Shown piece by piece: positions 25,008-33,379 of a DNA stretch of 64,000 nt (position 1 is the first letter of the stretch; every line of letters begins with the position of its first letter). The stretch comes from Bradyrhizobium sp. 21 (GTDB taxonomy: Bacteria; Pseudomonadota; Alphaproteobacteria; Rhizobiales; Xanthobacteraceae): NCBI RefSeq assembly GCF_023073335.1, contig NZ_JADPJG010000035.1:819739-883738 (forward strand). Reading direction: 5' to 3'. The notes beneath the pieces were generated by a model. That model saw only the letters and a program-made list of their open reading frames with translations, made no database searches and was not told the origin of the DNA. A program made the translations under genes and the position numbers.

Positions 25008-25892
25008 ATGACAGTCGCGGTTTCGATCCTCCCCGAGCAGCAATTGGCTGTGCTGAACGCTGCCTATGGTCAAGCCGTCGCGCGCCGGCGGTGGCGCCTG
25101 CTGCTGGGCGCCGTGATCTTCGCCGCCGCGCTGGTTCTCGCCGCGGTCGGCGCCGAGGTGAATTTGCGCACGCTGTTCACCTATTTCGGCAATTTCCTCA
25201 GCTATTTCGACCGCATCTTCACCCTCGACAATGGCCAGCGGGTCTGGACCGATGTCGGCGAGTGGCTGTGGGGCTGGCGCAAATGGCTGAGGATGCTGGG
25301 CGAGACGCTGCTGATCAGTTACGTCGGCACGCTGATCGGCGCGACCCTTGCCTTCGCCCTGAATTTTTTCGCGGCTGAGAATACGTCGCCGTCGTCCTGG
25401 CTGCGCTTCGTCGTGCGCCGCCTGCTCGAATTTGCCCGCACCGTGCCCGGCATCGTCTTCGCGCTGATCTTCGTGATCGCCTTCGGGCTCGGACCGATGG
25501 CCGGCGTGCTCGCGATCGCGATCCACTCCACCGGGGCGCTCGGAAAACTGTTCTCGGAGATCGTCGAGAATGCCGACATGAAGCCGGTCGAAGGCATCCG
25601 CTCGACCGGCGCGAGCTGGCTGTCCTGCATGCGTTTTGCGATCGTGCCGCAGGTCACCGCGGGCTACGCCAGCTATGCGCTGCTGCGCTTCGAGATCAAC
25701 GTTCGCGAAGCTTCCGTGATGGGCTTCGTCGGCGCCGGCGGCATCGGCCAGGAGCTCGTCGTCGCCATCCGCAAGTTCTATTACTCCGATGTCAGCGCCA
25801 TCCTGCTCACCATCATCGTCACGGTCTTTATCATAGACATCAGCACCGGCTGGCTGCGCGGTCGCCTGTTCGGCAAGGAGGCGCGGTCGTGA
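25008..25892 (+). CDS. phnE: Phosphonate ABC transporter permease 1
   Basis: The 294-aa inner-membrane protein has about six helices; the first lies at 28-48 and the transport core from about 98. The loop that docks on PhnC has the EAA-type pattern IRSTGASWLSCMRFAIVPQV and ends in MGFVGAGGIGQEL, characteristic of PhnE. It forms a heterodimer or pair with the second permease, whose GTG overlaps its stop in GTGA. The start ATG follows the terminator by 23 bases, with only a weak RBS (CTGATCTG). Confidence 0.93.
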   Translation: MTVAVSILPEQQLAVLNAAYGQAVARRRWRLLLGAVIFAAALVLAAVGAEVNLRTLFTYFGNFLSYFDRIFTLDNGQRVWTDVGEWLWGWRKWLRMLGETLLISYVGTLIGATLAFALNFFAAENTSPSSWLRFVVRRLLEFARTVPGIVFALIFVIAFGLGPMAGVLAIAIHSTGALGKLFSEIVENADMKPVEGIRSTGASWLSCMRFAIVPQVTAGYASYALLRFEINVREASVMGFVGAGGIGQELVVAIRKFYYSDVSAILLTIIVTVFIIDISTGWLRGRLFGKEARS

Positions 25893-26737
25893 CAGCGCCC
25901 CGGGAGGTCGACACCGCAGCGCTTCGCGCACGCTATCCCGACGTGTTCGACCGGCCGGCCTCGGCGCGGCTCGCCATGCCCGCGATGATCGTCACGGCCC
26001 TCGCGATCCTGGTCTACGGCCTCGTCGATCTCGATTTCTCGCCGTCGCGGTTCTTCGCAGGGCTGAGCCAGCTCGGCTGGATCAGCGTGATGATGATCCC
26101 GCCGGATCCCGGCTCGTCGCTGCCGGTCTACCTGAAAGCGATGGGCGAGACGCTGTCGATCGCGCTGCTCGGCACCACGCTGGCCGCCGTCTTCGCACTT
26201 CCCGTCAGCCTGCTCGCGGCGCGCAACGTGGTGCCGTCGAGTGTCCTGCGCTTCCCCGTGCGACGCTTCCTGGATTCGATCCGCGGCGTCGACACGCTGA
26301 TCTGGGCGCTGGTGTGGATCAACGTGGTCGGGCTCGGCCCGTTCGCCGGTGTGCTCGCCATCGCCGTGTCGGATTTCGGCGCCTTCGGCAAACTGTTCTC
26401 GGAGGCGATTGAGGGCGCCGACAAGAAGCAGGTCGAGGGGATCCGTGCCTCCGGCGGCAGTGCGCTGCACGAGATCCGCTTCGGCCTGTTGCCGCAGGTG
26501 CTGCCCGTGATCGCCGGCCAAGTGCTGTATTTCATCGAATCCAACACGCGCTCGGCCACCATCATCGGCATTGTCGGCGCCGGCGGCATCGGCCTCCAGC
26601 TCGCCGAGCAGATCCGCGTGCTGGAATGGCAGAAGGTGTCGTTCCTGATCCTGATGATCCTGGTCGCGGTCGCCGCGATCGATTTCATCTCGAGCAAGCT
26701 GCGGTTTGCGATCATCGGGCCGCGGGCTGTGGCCTGA
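25889..26737 (+). CDS. phnE: Phosphonate ABC transporter permease 2
   Basis: This 282-aa permease is a paralogue of the preceding gene: the docking loop is IRASGGSALHEIRFGLLPQV and the end is IGIVGAGGIGLQLAEQI. An N-terminal helix at about 31-50 precedes the transport domain. Two tandem phnE genes are usual in rhizobia. The GTG start overlaps the stop of permease 1 (GTGA), so the pair is made in similar amounts. It is the last gene of the operon and is convergent with phnF. Confidence 0.93.
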   Translation: MTAPREVDTAALRARYPDVFDRPASARLAMPAMIVTALAILVYGLVDLDFSPSRFFAGLSQLGWISVMMIPPDPGSSLPVYLKAMGETLSIALLGTTLAAVFALPVSLLAARNVVPSSVLRFPVRRFLDSIRGVDTLIWALVWINVVGLGPFAGVLAIAVSDFGAFGKLFSEAIEGADKKQVEGIRASGGSALHEIRFGLLPQVLPVIAGQVLYFIESNTRSATIIGIVGAGGIGLQLAEQIRVLEWQKVSFLILMILVAVAAIDFISSKLRFAIIGPRAVA

Positions 26738-26747
26738 TCGTAGGTGC

Positions 26748-26774
26748 CGTAGCTTCCATTTAATGGTTGCTACG
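26748..26774. terminator. Hairpin between convergent phnE2 and phnF
   Basis: CGTAGC-TT-CCATT-T-AATGG-TT-GCTACG is a symmetrical stem with 6 and 5 bp parts and small internal loops. It spans the 32-base gap and the phnF stop codon. It may end transcription from both sides, although no long T run follows. Confidence 0.5.
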
Positions 26775-27498
26775 ACTCCACCAAAAACTCCACCCGCTCC
26801 GCAGCGAAGCGCGAATGCTTGGTCACCAGCGGCTTGCCGTCGAGATCGTGGTCGGTCGCGTCGACCACCAGGATCGGACGTCCCAGCGCCAGCTCGAGCC
26901 GCGCGGCGTCGGTGGCGTCCACGATGCCGGCGGTGATGCGGGTGGCGCCGCGGCGATAGTCACGGATGCCGTAATGCTCGAGCAGTTTCGTCATCGACCG
27001 TGTCGCGGCAAAGACGTCGCCCGCACCCGGGAACAGCTGCGCCGACAGCCACGTCGTGGAGACACAGATCGGCGTGCGGTCGGCGAGGCGCATCGCCTCG
27101 ATCCGAATCAGCGGTGCGCCGGCCTTCAATCCAAGTTCCCGCGCCAGTTCGCGGGTCGCGACATCATCGGACGCCTCGATCAGCCGGCCATGCGGTTCGC
27201 GGCCGTCGGCGCCGACGATCTCGGAGAAACGGGTCCGCGAGCGCAGCGGATAAGCGAGCTTCTGCGTCTCGACATAGGTTCCGCTGCCGCGTTCGGCCCG
27301 CACGATGCCGCGCTCGGCAAGGGCGGCCAGCGCGCGCCGCACGGTGTGGCGGTTCACGCGATAGGTTTCGGCGATCTCCATCTCGCCCGGCAGCTTGTCG
27401 CCGGCCGCAAAGCGGCCGTCGGCGATGCCGCGTTCGATGCCGTCGGCAACGAGGCGCCACAGCGCGACGCCCGAGGAAGCTGTGTCCTGCATGCTCAT
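26770..27498 (-). CDS. phnF: GntR/HutC family regulator of phosphonate genes
   Basis: The 242-aa protein has a GntR winged helix at about 11-80 (ETYRVNRHTVRRALAALAERGIVRAERGSGTYV) and a UTRA effector domain at about 95-240. PhnF proteins bind inverted repeats in phn promoters and leave them when an effector, perhaps a phosphonate or phosphate compound, is bound. Divergent from phnG; a perfect palindrome lies in the gap. ATG 27498 is used; a second ATG at 27492 is in frame. Confidence 0.92.
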   Translation of the reverse strand: MSMQDTASSGVALWRLVADGIERGIADGRFAAGDKLPGEMEIAETYRVNRHTVRRALAALAERGIVRAERGSGTYVETQKLAYPLRSRTRFSEIVGADGREPHGRLIEASDDVATRELARELGLKAGAPLIRIEAMRLADRTPICVSTTWLSAQLFPGAGDVFAATRSMTKLLEHYGIRDYRRGATRITAGIVDATDAARLELALGRPILVVDATDHDLDGKPLVTKHSRFAAERVEFLVES

Positions 27499-27530
27499 GT
27501 GGCCGCGAAGCTACTCCAGAAATCACAGCT

Positions 27531-27548
27531 TTGTCACGAAACAGTCAT
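27531..27548 (+). promoter_or_regulatory. Pho box upstream of phnG
   Basis: TTGTCAC-GAAA-CAGTCAT gives two half-sites at 11-base spacing, matching 5 and 6 of 7 consensus positions. It lies just upstream of the PhnF-type palindrome, so PhoB activation and PhnF repression can act on the same promoter. Confidence 0.68.
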
Positions 27549-27561
27549 GGCGCTCCCGTAT

Positions 27562-27589
27562 CAAGTTGTCTAGTATCATAGACAACTTG
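27562..27589. promoter_or_regulatory. PhnF-type operator, perfect 11-bp inverted repeat
   Basis: CAAGTTGTCTA, six bases (GTATCA), then TAGACAACTTG. The core TGTCTA...TAGACA fits the palindromes bound by HutC-type GntR regulators. A possible -10 box (TAGTAT, 27571-27576) lies inside it, about 22 bases after the Pho box, so binding would block the polymerase. It lies 36 bases before phnG and 63 before phnF. Confidence 0.8.
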
Positions 27590-27625
27590 GATTCGGCAAG
27601 TTCGGCAAAAAGCCCGGTGGATTTG

Positions 27626-28081
27626 GTGACCCAGAACAACAATCAGCAAGCCCAGCGCCAGGCCGCGATGGCCGTGCTGGCGCACGCGGAGGCGGGCGAG
27701 ATCGCCGCTCGCCTCCGCGCTCTCGCCCTGCCGGCGCATCAGGATCTGCGCGCGCCGGAAAACGGCCTCGTCATGCTACGCGGCCGGGTCGGCGGCGACG
27801 GCGCGCCGTTCAACCTCGGCGAAGCGACGGTGTCGCGCGCCGCGGTCAGGCTCGCGAGCGGCGAGGTCGGATTCGGTTACACGCTCGGCCGCGACGGCGA
27901 GAAGGCGCGGCTGATCGCGCTATGCGATGCGCTGGTGCAGTCGAGGGATTTCGGCGGCGCGGTGGAGCGGGACGTTATCGGGCCGTTGCGTGAGCAGCTT
28001 ATGATCAGGCGCAAGCACGCTGCGGCCGAGACCGCCGCGACGAAGGTTGATTTCTACACCATGGTGCGCGGTGAGGGGTGA
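27626..28081 (+). CDS. phnG: C-P lyase core subunit PhnG
   Basis: The 151-aa protein matches the PhnG family in length and in segments such as AMAVLAHAEAGEIAARL, RGRVGGDGAPFNLGEATVSRA and GFGYTLGRD. PhnG is part of the PhnGHIJ core complex that exchanges the nucleobase of ATP for phosphonate and then breaks the C-P bond. The GTG at 27626 is chosen because family homology begins at TQNNNQQAQRQ and GGTGG lies 5-9 bases upstream. Upstream in-frame codons would start inside the promoter. First gene of phnGHIJKLMN. Confidence 0.92.
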   Translation: MTQNNNQQAQRQAAMAVLAHAEAGEIAARLRALALPAHQDLRAPENGLVMLRGRVGGDGAPFNLGEATVSRAAVRLASGEVGFGYTLGRDGEKARLIALCDALVQSRDFGGAVERDVIGPLREQLMIRRKHAAAETAATKVDFYTMVRGEG

Positions 28082-28085
28082 GATC

Positions 28086-28694
28086 ATGACCACGATTGCG
28101 GAACTTCCCCCCGGTTTCGCCGACAAGGTGCTGTCGGCGCAATCGACCTTTCGCTCGGTGATGGACGCGATGGCGCGGCCGGGATCGGTCCAGCGCATCG
28201 TGCCGACGGCCGGCACGTCGCATACGATGATGCGCGGCACGGCCGCGATCGCGCTGACGCTGTTCGATCACGACACGCCGCTCTGGCTCGATGCGCGCAT
28301 GTCGGAAAGCTCCGATGTCGCGAAATGGCTGAAGTTCCATACCGGTGCGCCGGTCATCCAGGACTCCTCGATCGCCAGCTTCGCGCTCATCAGCGACGGC
28401 GCCTCGCTCCCGGCGCTCGAGCGCTTCGCGCTCGGCACCAGCGAATATCCGGATCGTTCGACCACATTGATCCTTCAGGTCGAGAGCTTGGAGTCGGGAC
28501 GCAGCTTCGAGCTGCGCGGCCCCGGCATCGACGGTGTCGCGACGCTCCAGGCGTCGATCAGGCCGTTCGACCTGTTCGATCGCCTGCGCGTCAATGAAAC
28601 GCTGTTTCCGCGCGGCATCGATATGGTGCTGGTCGCCGATGACGCCGTGGTTGCGATCCCCCGCACCACGCGGGTCGTGAACAAGGGAAGCTAG
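28086..28694 (+). CDS. phnH: C-P lyase core subunit PhnH
   Basis: The 202-aa protein has PhnH features such as FRSVMDAMARPGSVQRI near residue 23 and a PLP-transferase-like fold without cofactor. PhnH belongs to the C-P lyase core complex. ATG 28086 follows the phnG stop by 4 bases and is preceded by GAGGGGTGAG, a good RBS. Usual family length is 190-200. Confidence 0.94.
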   Translation: MTTIAELPPGFADKVLSAQSTFRSVMDAMARPGSVQRIVPTAGTSHTMMRGTAAIALTLFDHDTPLWLDARMSESSDVAKWLKFHTGAPVIQDSSIASFALISDGASLPALERFALGTSEYPDRSTTLILQVESLESGRSFELRGPGIDGVATLQASIRPFDLFDRLRVNETLFPRGIDMVLVADDAVVAIPRTTRVVNKGS

Positions 28695-28698
28695 TCGC

Positions 28699-29802
28699 AT
28701 GTATGTCGCAGTCAAAGGCGGCGAGCGCGCCATCGAGAACGCCCATCGCCTGCTCGCAAATGTGCGGCGTGGCGACCAGAGCGTCCCGGAAATTTCCCTC
28801 GACCAGATTTCGGAGCAGCTCGGTCTCGCCGTGGACCGCGTCATGAGCGAGGGCTCGCTCTATGACCGCGAGCTCGCGGCGCTCGCGATCAAGCAGGCGC
28901 GCGGCGATTTGATCGAGGCGATCTTTCTGGTTCGCGCCTTCCGCGCCACGCTGCCGCGCTTCGGCGCCAGCGAGCCGGTCGAGACCGGCGCGATGCGGGT
29001 GCGGCGGCGGGTGTCCTCGACCTTCAAGGACATTCCCGGCGGCCAGATCCTTGGCCCGACCTTCGATTATACGCATCGCTTGCTCGATCCCTCGCTCGCC
29101 CAGGGTTTCGTTCCGGAAACGCCGGCGACGGCCGAAGCATCGACCGTACCGACGCCGCGCGTGACCGACATTCTCGGCCGCGACGGCCTGATCGAATCCT
29201 CGCCGCAGGCCGAAGAGGGCGCGAGCGTCGGCGACCTCACCCGCGAGCCGCTGAATTTCCCGGCCGACCGCGATTTGCGCCTGCAGAACCTCGCGCGCGG
29301 CGACGAAGGTTTTCTGCTGGCGATGGGTTATTCCACCCAGCGCGGCTACGGCCGCAACCATCCCTTCGCCGGCGAGATCCGCTTCGGCGAGGTCGAGGTC
29401 GAATTTTCGGCGGAAGACGTCGGCTTCGCCGTGCCGCTCGGCTCGATCGAGCTCACCGAGTGCCAGATGGTCAACCAGTTCAAGGGCTCCGCGACGGAAG
29501 CACCGTGCTTCACCCGCGGCTATGGCCTCGCCTTCGGCCAGAGCGAGCGCAAGACCATGTCGATGGCGCTGGTCGACCGCGCACTGCGTGCCCGCGAGCT
29601 CGGCGAAGAGGCACTCGCCCCGGCGCAAGATGAGGAATTCGTGATGTCGCATTCGGACAACGTCCAGGCGACCGGCTTCGTCGAGCATCTGAAGCTGCCG
29701 CATTATGTCGACTTCCAGTCCGAGCTCGGCCTGTTGCGCAAGCTACGCAAGGAATTCACTGAGGCCAATGCGCCCGGCGTCATGAAGGAGGCCGCGGAAT
29801 GA
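28699..29802 (+). CDS. phnI: C-P lyase core subunit PhnI
   Basis: The 367-aa protein is PhnI, the nucleosidase-like subunit that transfers the phosphonate to the ribose 5-triphosphate of ATP with release of adenine. MYVAVKGGERAIENAHRLL at the N-terminus and QRGYGRNHPFAGEIRFGEVEVE are typical. AGGGAAGCTA is its RBS; the stop overlaps phnJ as ATGA. Confidence 0.95.
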   Translation: MYVAVKGGERAIENAHRLLANVRRGDQSVPEISLDQISEQLGLAVDRVMSEGSLYDRELAALAIKQARGDLIEAIFLVRAFRATLPRFGASEPVETGAMRVRRRVSSTFKDIPGGQILGPTFDYTHRLLDPSLAQGFVPETPATAEASTVPTPRVTDILGRDGLIESSPQAEEGASVGDLTREPLNFPADRDLRLQNLARGDEGFLLAMGYSTQRGYGRNHPFAGEIRFGEVEVEFSAEDVGFAVPLGSIELTECQMVNQFKGSATEAPCFTRGYGLAFGQSERKTMSMALVDRALRARELGEEALAPAQDEEFVMSHSDNVQATGFVEHLKLPHYVDFQSELGLLRKLRKEFTEANAPGVMKEAAE

Positions 29803-30689
29803 ACGCGCCCGCCTATAATTTCGCCTATCTCGACGAACAGACCAAGCGGATGATCCGACGCGCGATCCTGAAAGCCATCGCGATCCCCGGCTATCAGGTG
29901 CCGTTCGCCAGCCGCGAAATGCCGATGCCTTATGGCTGGGGCACCGGCGGCGTGCAGGTCACCGCCGCGATTCTTGGGCCGCAGGACGTGCTGAAGGTGA
30001 TCGACCAGGGTTCCGACGACACCACCAACGCGATCTCGATCCGCAAATTCTTCGCCAAGACCGCCGGCGTCGCCACGACCACCGCGACGGAAGATGCGAC
30101 CGTGATCCAGACCCGCCATCGCATCCCCGAGACGGCGCTGCACGAAAATCAGGTGCTGGTCTATCAGGTGCCGATCCCCGAACCCCTCCGTTTCCTCGAG
30201 CCGCGCGAAACCGAGACGCGGCGCATGCATGCGCTCGCCGAATACGGCCTGATGCATGTGAAGCTCTACGAGGACATCGCCCGCTTCGGCCATATCGCGA
30301 CGGCCTACGCCTATCCGGTCAAGGTCAACGCGCGCTACGTGATGGACCCGTCGCCGACACCGAAATTCGACAATCCCAAGATGGACAATTGCCCGGCGCT
30401 GCAATTGTTCGGCGCCGGCCGCGAGAAGCGCATCTACGCGATTCCGCCCTACACGAAAGTCGTGTCGCTCGATTTCGAGGACCACCCCTTCGAGCCGTAT
30501 CGTTTCAACGCGCCCTGCGCGCTGTGCGCCGCGGAGAATTCCTATCTCGATGAGATCGTCACCGACGACAAGGGCGGGCGCATGTTCGTCTGCTCCGACA
30601 CCGATTATTGCGAGGGCCGCCAGGCCGCCGGCCATCACGGCAGCCTCAGCGCCGCGCCGTACAAGGAGAAGGCGGGCTCACATGGCTGA
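29799..30689 (+). CDS. phnJ: C-P lyase catalytic subunit PhnJ (radical SAM)
   Basis: The 296-aa protein is the catalytic subunit that cleaves the C-P bond of ribose-1-phosphonate 5-phosphate to methane or another alkane and the cyclic phosphate. The cysteines near residues 245-275 have the spacing C-x2-C-x21-C-x5-C, the same as in E. coli PhnJ, with three for the [4Fe-4S] cluster and one for the thiyl radical. PMPYGWGTGGVQVT and YNFAYLDEQTKRMIRRA are family segments. ATGA overlap with phnI. Confidence 0.96.
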   Translation: MNAPAYNFAYLDEQTKRMIRRAILKAIAIPGYQVPFASREMPMPYGWGTGGVQVTAAILGPQDVLKVIDQGSDDTTNAISIRKFFAKTAGVATTTATEDATVIQTRHRIPETALHENQVLVYQVPIPEPLRFLEPRETETRRMHALAEYGLMHVKLYEDIARFGHIATAYAYPVKVNARYVMDPSPTPKFDNPKMDNCPALQLFGAGREKRIYAIPPYTKVVSLDFEDHPFEPYRFNAPCALCAAENSYLDEIVTDDKGGRMFVCSDTDYCEGRQAAGHHGSLSAAPYKEKAGSHG

Positions 30690-31479
30690 TCACGACATGC
30701 TCGAGAATGTTGAGCCATTGCTGGTCGCGAAATCCCTCAGCAAATCCTATGGCCGCATCGCCGCGTGCCGCGACGTGTCGTTCTCGCTCTATCCCGGCGA
30801 AGTGCTGGCGATCGTCGGCGAATCCGGCTCGGGCAAGTCGACGTTGCTGCAGATGCTGTCGGGACAGCTCACGCCGAGCGGCGGCGAGGTCTCTTACCGG
30901 ATGCGTGATGGGATCACGCGCGATCTCGCGACGCTTGGCGAAGCCGAGCGGCGCTTCCTGTACCGCACCGACTGGGGCTATGTGCACCAGGATCCCGCGC
31001 AGGGCCTGCGCATGGCGGTCTCGGCCGGCGCCAATGTCGGCGAGCGGCTGATGGCGGTGGGTTGGAATCACTACGGCCGCATCCGCGATACCGCGTCGGA
31101 CTGGCTCACCCGCGTCGAGATCGACATCGCACGCATCGACGACGCGCCGCGGACCTATTCCGGCGGCATGCGCCAGCGTCTCCAGATCGCGCGCAATCTC
31201 GTCACCGAGCCGCGGCTGGTGTTCATGGACGAGCCGACCGGCGGCCTCGATGTCTCGGTACAGGCGCGCCTGCTCGATCTCGTGCGCAGCCTCGTTGCAG
31301 AGCTGCACCTCGCCGTCATCATCGTCACCCACGACCTGGCAGTGGCGCGCCTGCTGTCGCATCGCGTGATGGTGATGAAGGGCGGCCGCGTCATTGAGAC
31401 CGGCCTCACCGACCAGGTGCTCGACGATCCGCGCGAGCCCTATACGCAACTCCTCGTTTCCTCGATTCTGCCGCCATAA
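30682..31479 (+). CDS. phnK: ABC-type ATPase PhnK of the C-P lyase complex
   Basis: The 265-aa ATPase has Walker A GESGSGKST near residue 46, signature YSGGMRQR and Walker B LVFMDEP. PhnK binds the C-P lyase core through PhnJ and is not a transport protein. ATG 30682 lies 8 bases inside phnJ, which supports coupled translation. The product has the usual length of about 255-265. Confidence 0.94.
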   Translation: MADHDMLENVEPLLVAKSLSKSYGRIAACRDVSFSLYPGEVLAIVGESGSGKSTLLQMLSGQLTPSGGEVSYRMRDGITRDLATLGEAERRFLYRTDWGYVHQDPAQGLRMAVSAGANVGERLMAVGWNHYGRIRDTASDWLTRVEIDIARIDDAPRTYSGGMRQRLQIARNLVTEPRLVFMDEPTGGLDVSVQARLLDLVRSLVAELHLAVIIVTHDLAVARLLSHRVMVMKGGRVIETGLTDQVLDDPREPYTQLLVSSILPP

Positions 31480-31480
31480 T

Positions 31481-31506
31481 TTCCAACATGAGCCTTCCAA
31501 CATGAG
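31481..31506 (+). repeat. Tandem 12-bp duplication with a 5-codon coupling ORF before phnL
   Basis: TTCCAACATGAG occurs at 31481-31492 and 31495-31506. The first copy has an ATG (31488) opening a five-codon frame, M-S-L-P-T, whose TGA (31503-31505) overlaps the phnL ATG (31502). No purine-rich RBS precedes phnL, so this short frame may couple its translation. Confidence 0.55.
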
Positions 31507-32209
31507 TCCCGCAATGACCGCCATGATCGACATCGCCGACGCCAGGAAGACTTTTACGATGCACCTGCAGGGCGGCATCGAGCTGCCGGTCGTCAGCGGC
31601 GTGTCGTTTCACGTCAATCCGGGCGAATGCGTCGTGCTGTCGGGGCCATCAGGTGCCGGCAAATCGTCGATCCTGAAGATGATCTTCGGCAATTACCGCT
31701 GCGATTCCGGCCGCATCGGCATCCGTCATCGCGGCGCGGTGGTCGATCTCGCGACGGCGGAGCCGCGGCAGGTTCTCAACGTCCGCCGCTCCACCATCGG
31801 CTATGTCAGCCAGTTTTTGCGGGCGGTGCCGCGGGTGGCAACCATCGACGTGGTCGCCGAGCCCCTGATCGTCAACGGGCTGGCGCGCGCCGAGGCGCAA
31901 GCCCGCGCAGGTGAGCTCCTGCACCGTCTCAACATCCCCGAGCGGCTCTGGCAGCTTCCGCCCGCGACCTTCTCCGGCGGCGAGCAGCAGCGCGTCAACA
32001 TCGCGCGCGGCTTCATCTCGGAGCTGCCGATCCTGCTGCTCGACGAGCCCACCGCCTCGCTGGATGCCGCCAACCGCGCCGTCGTGGTCGAGCTGGTCGC
32101 CGAGAAAAAACGCCAGGGCGTCGCCATGGTCGCCATTGTCCATGACGACGAAATCCGTCATCTGATTGCCGACCGTATCGTTGACGTCACCAGCTTTGCC
32201 GCCGCCTGA
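31502..32209 (+). CDS. phnL: ABC-type ATPase PhnL of the C-P lyase complex
   Basis: The 235-aa ATPase has Walker A GPSGAGKSS near residue 42, signature FSGGEQQR and Walker B LLLDEP. PhnL associates with PhnK on the C-P lyase complex. MIDIADARKTFTMHLQGG is typical of the family; ATGs at 31502, 31514 and 31523 are all in frame. The first overlaps a short upstream frame and is taken as the start, though 31523 is possible. Confidence 0.92.
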   Translation: MSPAMTAMIDIADARKTFTMHLQGGIELPVVSGVSFHVNPGECVVLSGPSGAGKSSILKMIFGNYRCDSGRIGIRHRGAVVDLATAEPRQVLNVRRSTIGYVSQFLRAVPRVATIDVVAEPLIVNGLARAEAQARAGELLHRLNIPERLWQLPPATFSGGEQQRVNIARGFISELPILLLDEPTASLDAANRAVVVELVAEKKRQGVAMVAIVHDDEIRHLIADRIVDVTSFAAA

Positions 32210-32221
32210 AGGAAGAGGGAA

Positions 32222-33379
32222 ATGAACGCCAAGCCGAAGGAAACATTGATCGCCAACGCCAGGATCGTGCTGGCGGAACGGGTGATCGAGCAGGGCTGGC
32301 TTGCTCTTGTTGATGGACGCATCGCCGAGATCGGTGCGGGCAGGGCGCCTGCGGGGGCAGAGGATGCCGGCGGCGACCTGATCATGCCCGGCCTGATCGA
32401 ACTCCACACCGACCATCTCGAAGCGCATTACGTACCGCGCCCAAAAGTGTTCTGGAATCCGGTCGCGGCCGTGATCTCCTATGACGGCCAGCTCGCGACC
32501 TCGGGCATCACCACGGTGTTCGACTCGCTCCGGGTCTGGCGCGAGGACGGTGCCGAGGACGTCGATGGCCGCGCCGGCGTGCTCGCCGCCGCCATCACCA
32601 CCGCCCGCGATGCCAATTTTCTGCGCGCCGATCACTTCCTGCATCTGCGCTGCGAAATACCGATGCCGAGCGTAGTCGAGGAAGCCAGGGAGTTGATCGA
32701 TCGTCCCGACGTCCGCTTGATGTCGCTGATGGACCATACGCCTGGTCAGCGCCAGTTCCGCGATGAAGGAAAGCTGCGCGACTATTATCGCGGCAAGAAC
32801 GGTGGCAAGACCGACGCCGAGCTCGACGAGTTGTTCGCAAAACGCTTCGAATATCAGAAGCTCTATGCCGCGGCCAACATGCGCGAGATCGTGGCGCTGG
32901 CGCATGAGTACAAGATCCCGCTCGCCAGCCATGACGACACCACCGAGGAAAACGTGGCGGACGCCCTGCGCGATGGCGTTTCGGTCGCCGAGTTCCCGAC
33001 CACGCTGGAGGCCGCGCGCGGTCTGCATCAGGCCGGCATTGGCATCCTGATGGGCGCGCCGAACGTGGTGCGCGGCGGCTCGCACTCCGGCAACATCGCC
33101 GCGGTCGATCTCGCCCGCGAAGGCCTGCTCGACATCCTGTCGTCGGACTACATCCCGTCCAGTCTTCTGATGGCCGCGCTGCAATTGCCGGAGCATGTGC
33201 CCGCGATCAGCCTGCCGGCGGCGGTTCGCACCGTGACGAAGGCGCCCGCCGAGGCGGTTGGCCTGTCCGATCGGGGTGAAGTTGCCGTTGGCAAGCGCGC
33301 CGATTTGATCCGCGTGCATGTTGCGGGCGACGTCCCCGTCGTCCGCAGCGTCTGGCGCGAAGGAAACCGCGTCGCATGA
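32222..33379 (+). CDS. phnM: PhnM, ribosyl-phosphonate triphosphate hydrolase
   Basis: The 385-aa amidohydrolase converts alpha-D-ribose-1-methylphosphonate 5-triphosphate to the 5-phosphate and diphosphate. Metal-binding segments LHTDHLEAH (near 60), LMDHTPGQRQ, SHDDTTEENV and GAPNVVRGGSHSGN are intact. This is the canonical operon copy; a divergent copy lies at 21104. GAAGGAAGAGGG gives a strong RBS. The stop overlaps phnN as ATGA. Confidence 0.95.
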   Translation: MNAKPKETLIANARIVLAERVIEQGWLALVDGRIAEIGAGRAPAGAEDAGGDLIMPGLIELHTDHLEAHYVPRPKVFWNPVAAVISYDGQLATSGITTVFDSLRVWREDGAEDVDGRAGVLAAAITTARDANFLRADHFLHLRCEIPMPSVVEEARELIDRPDVRLMSLMDHTPGQRQFRDEGKLRDYYRGKNGGKTDAELDELFAKRFEYQKLYAAANMREIVALAHEYKIPLASHDDTTEENVADALRDGVSVAEFPTTLEAARGLHQAGIGILMGAPNVVRGGSHSGNIAAVDLAREGLLDILSSDYIPSSLLMAALQLPEHVPAISLPAAVRTVTKAPAEAVGLSDRGEVAVGKRADLIRVHVAGDVPVVRSVWREGNRVA

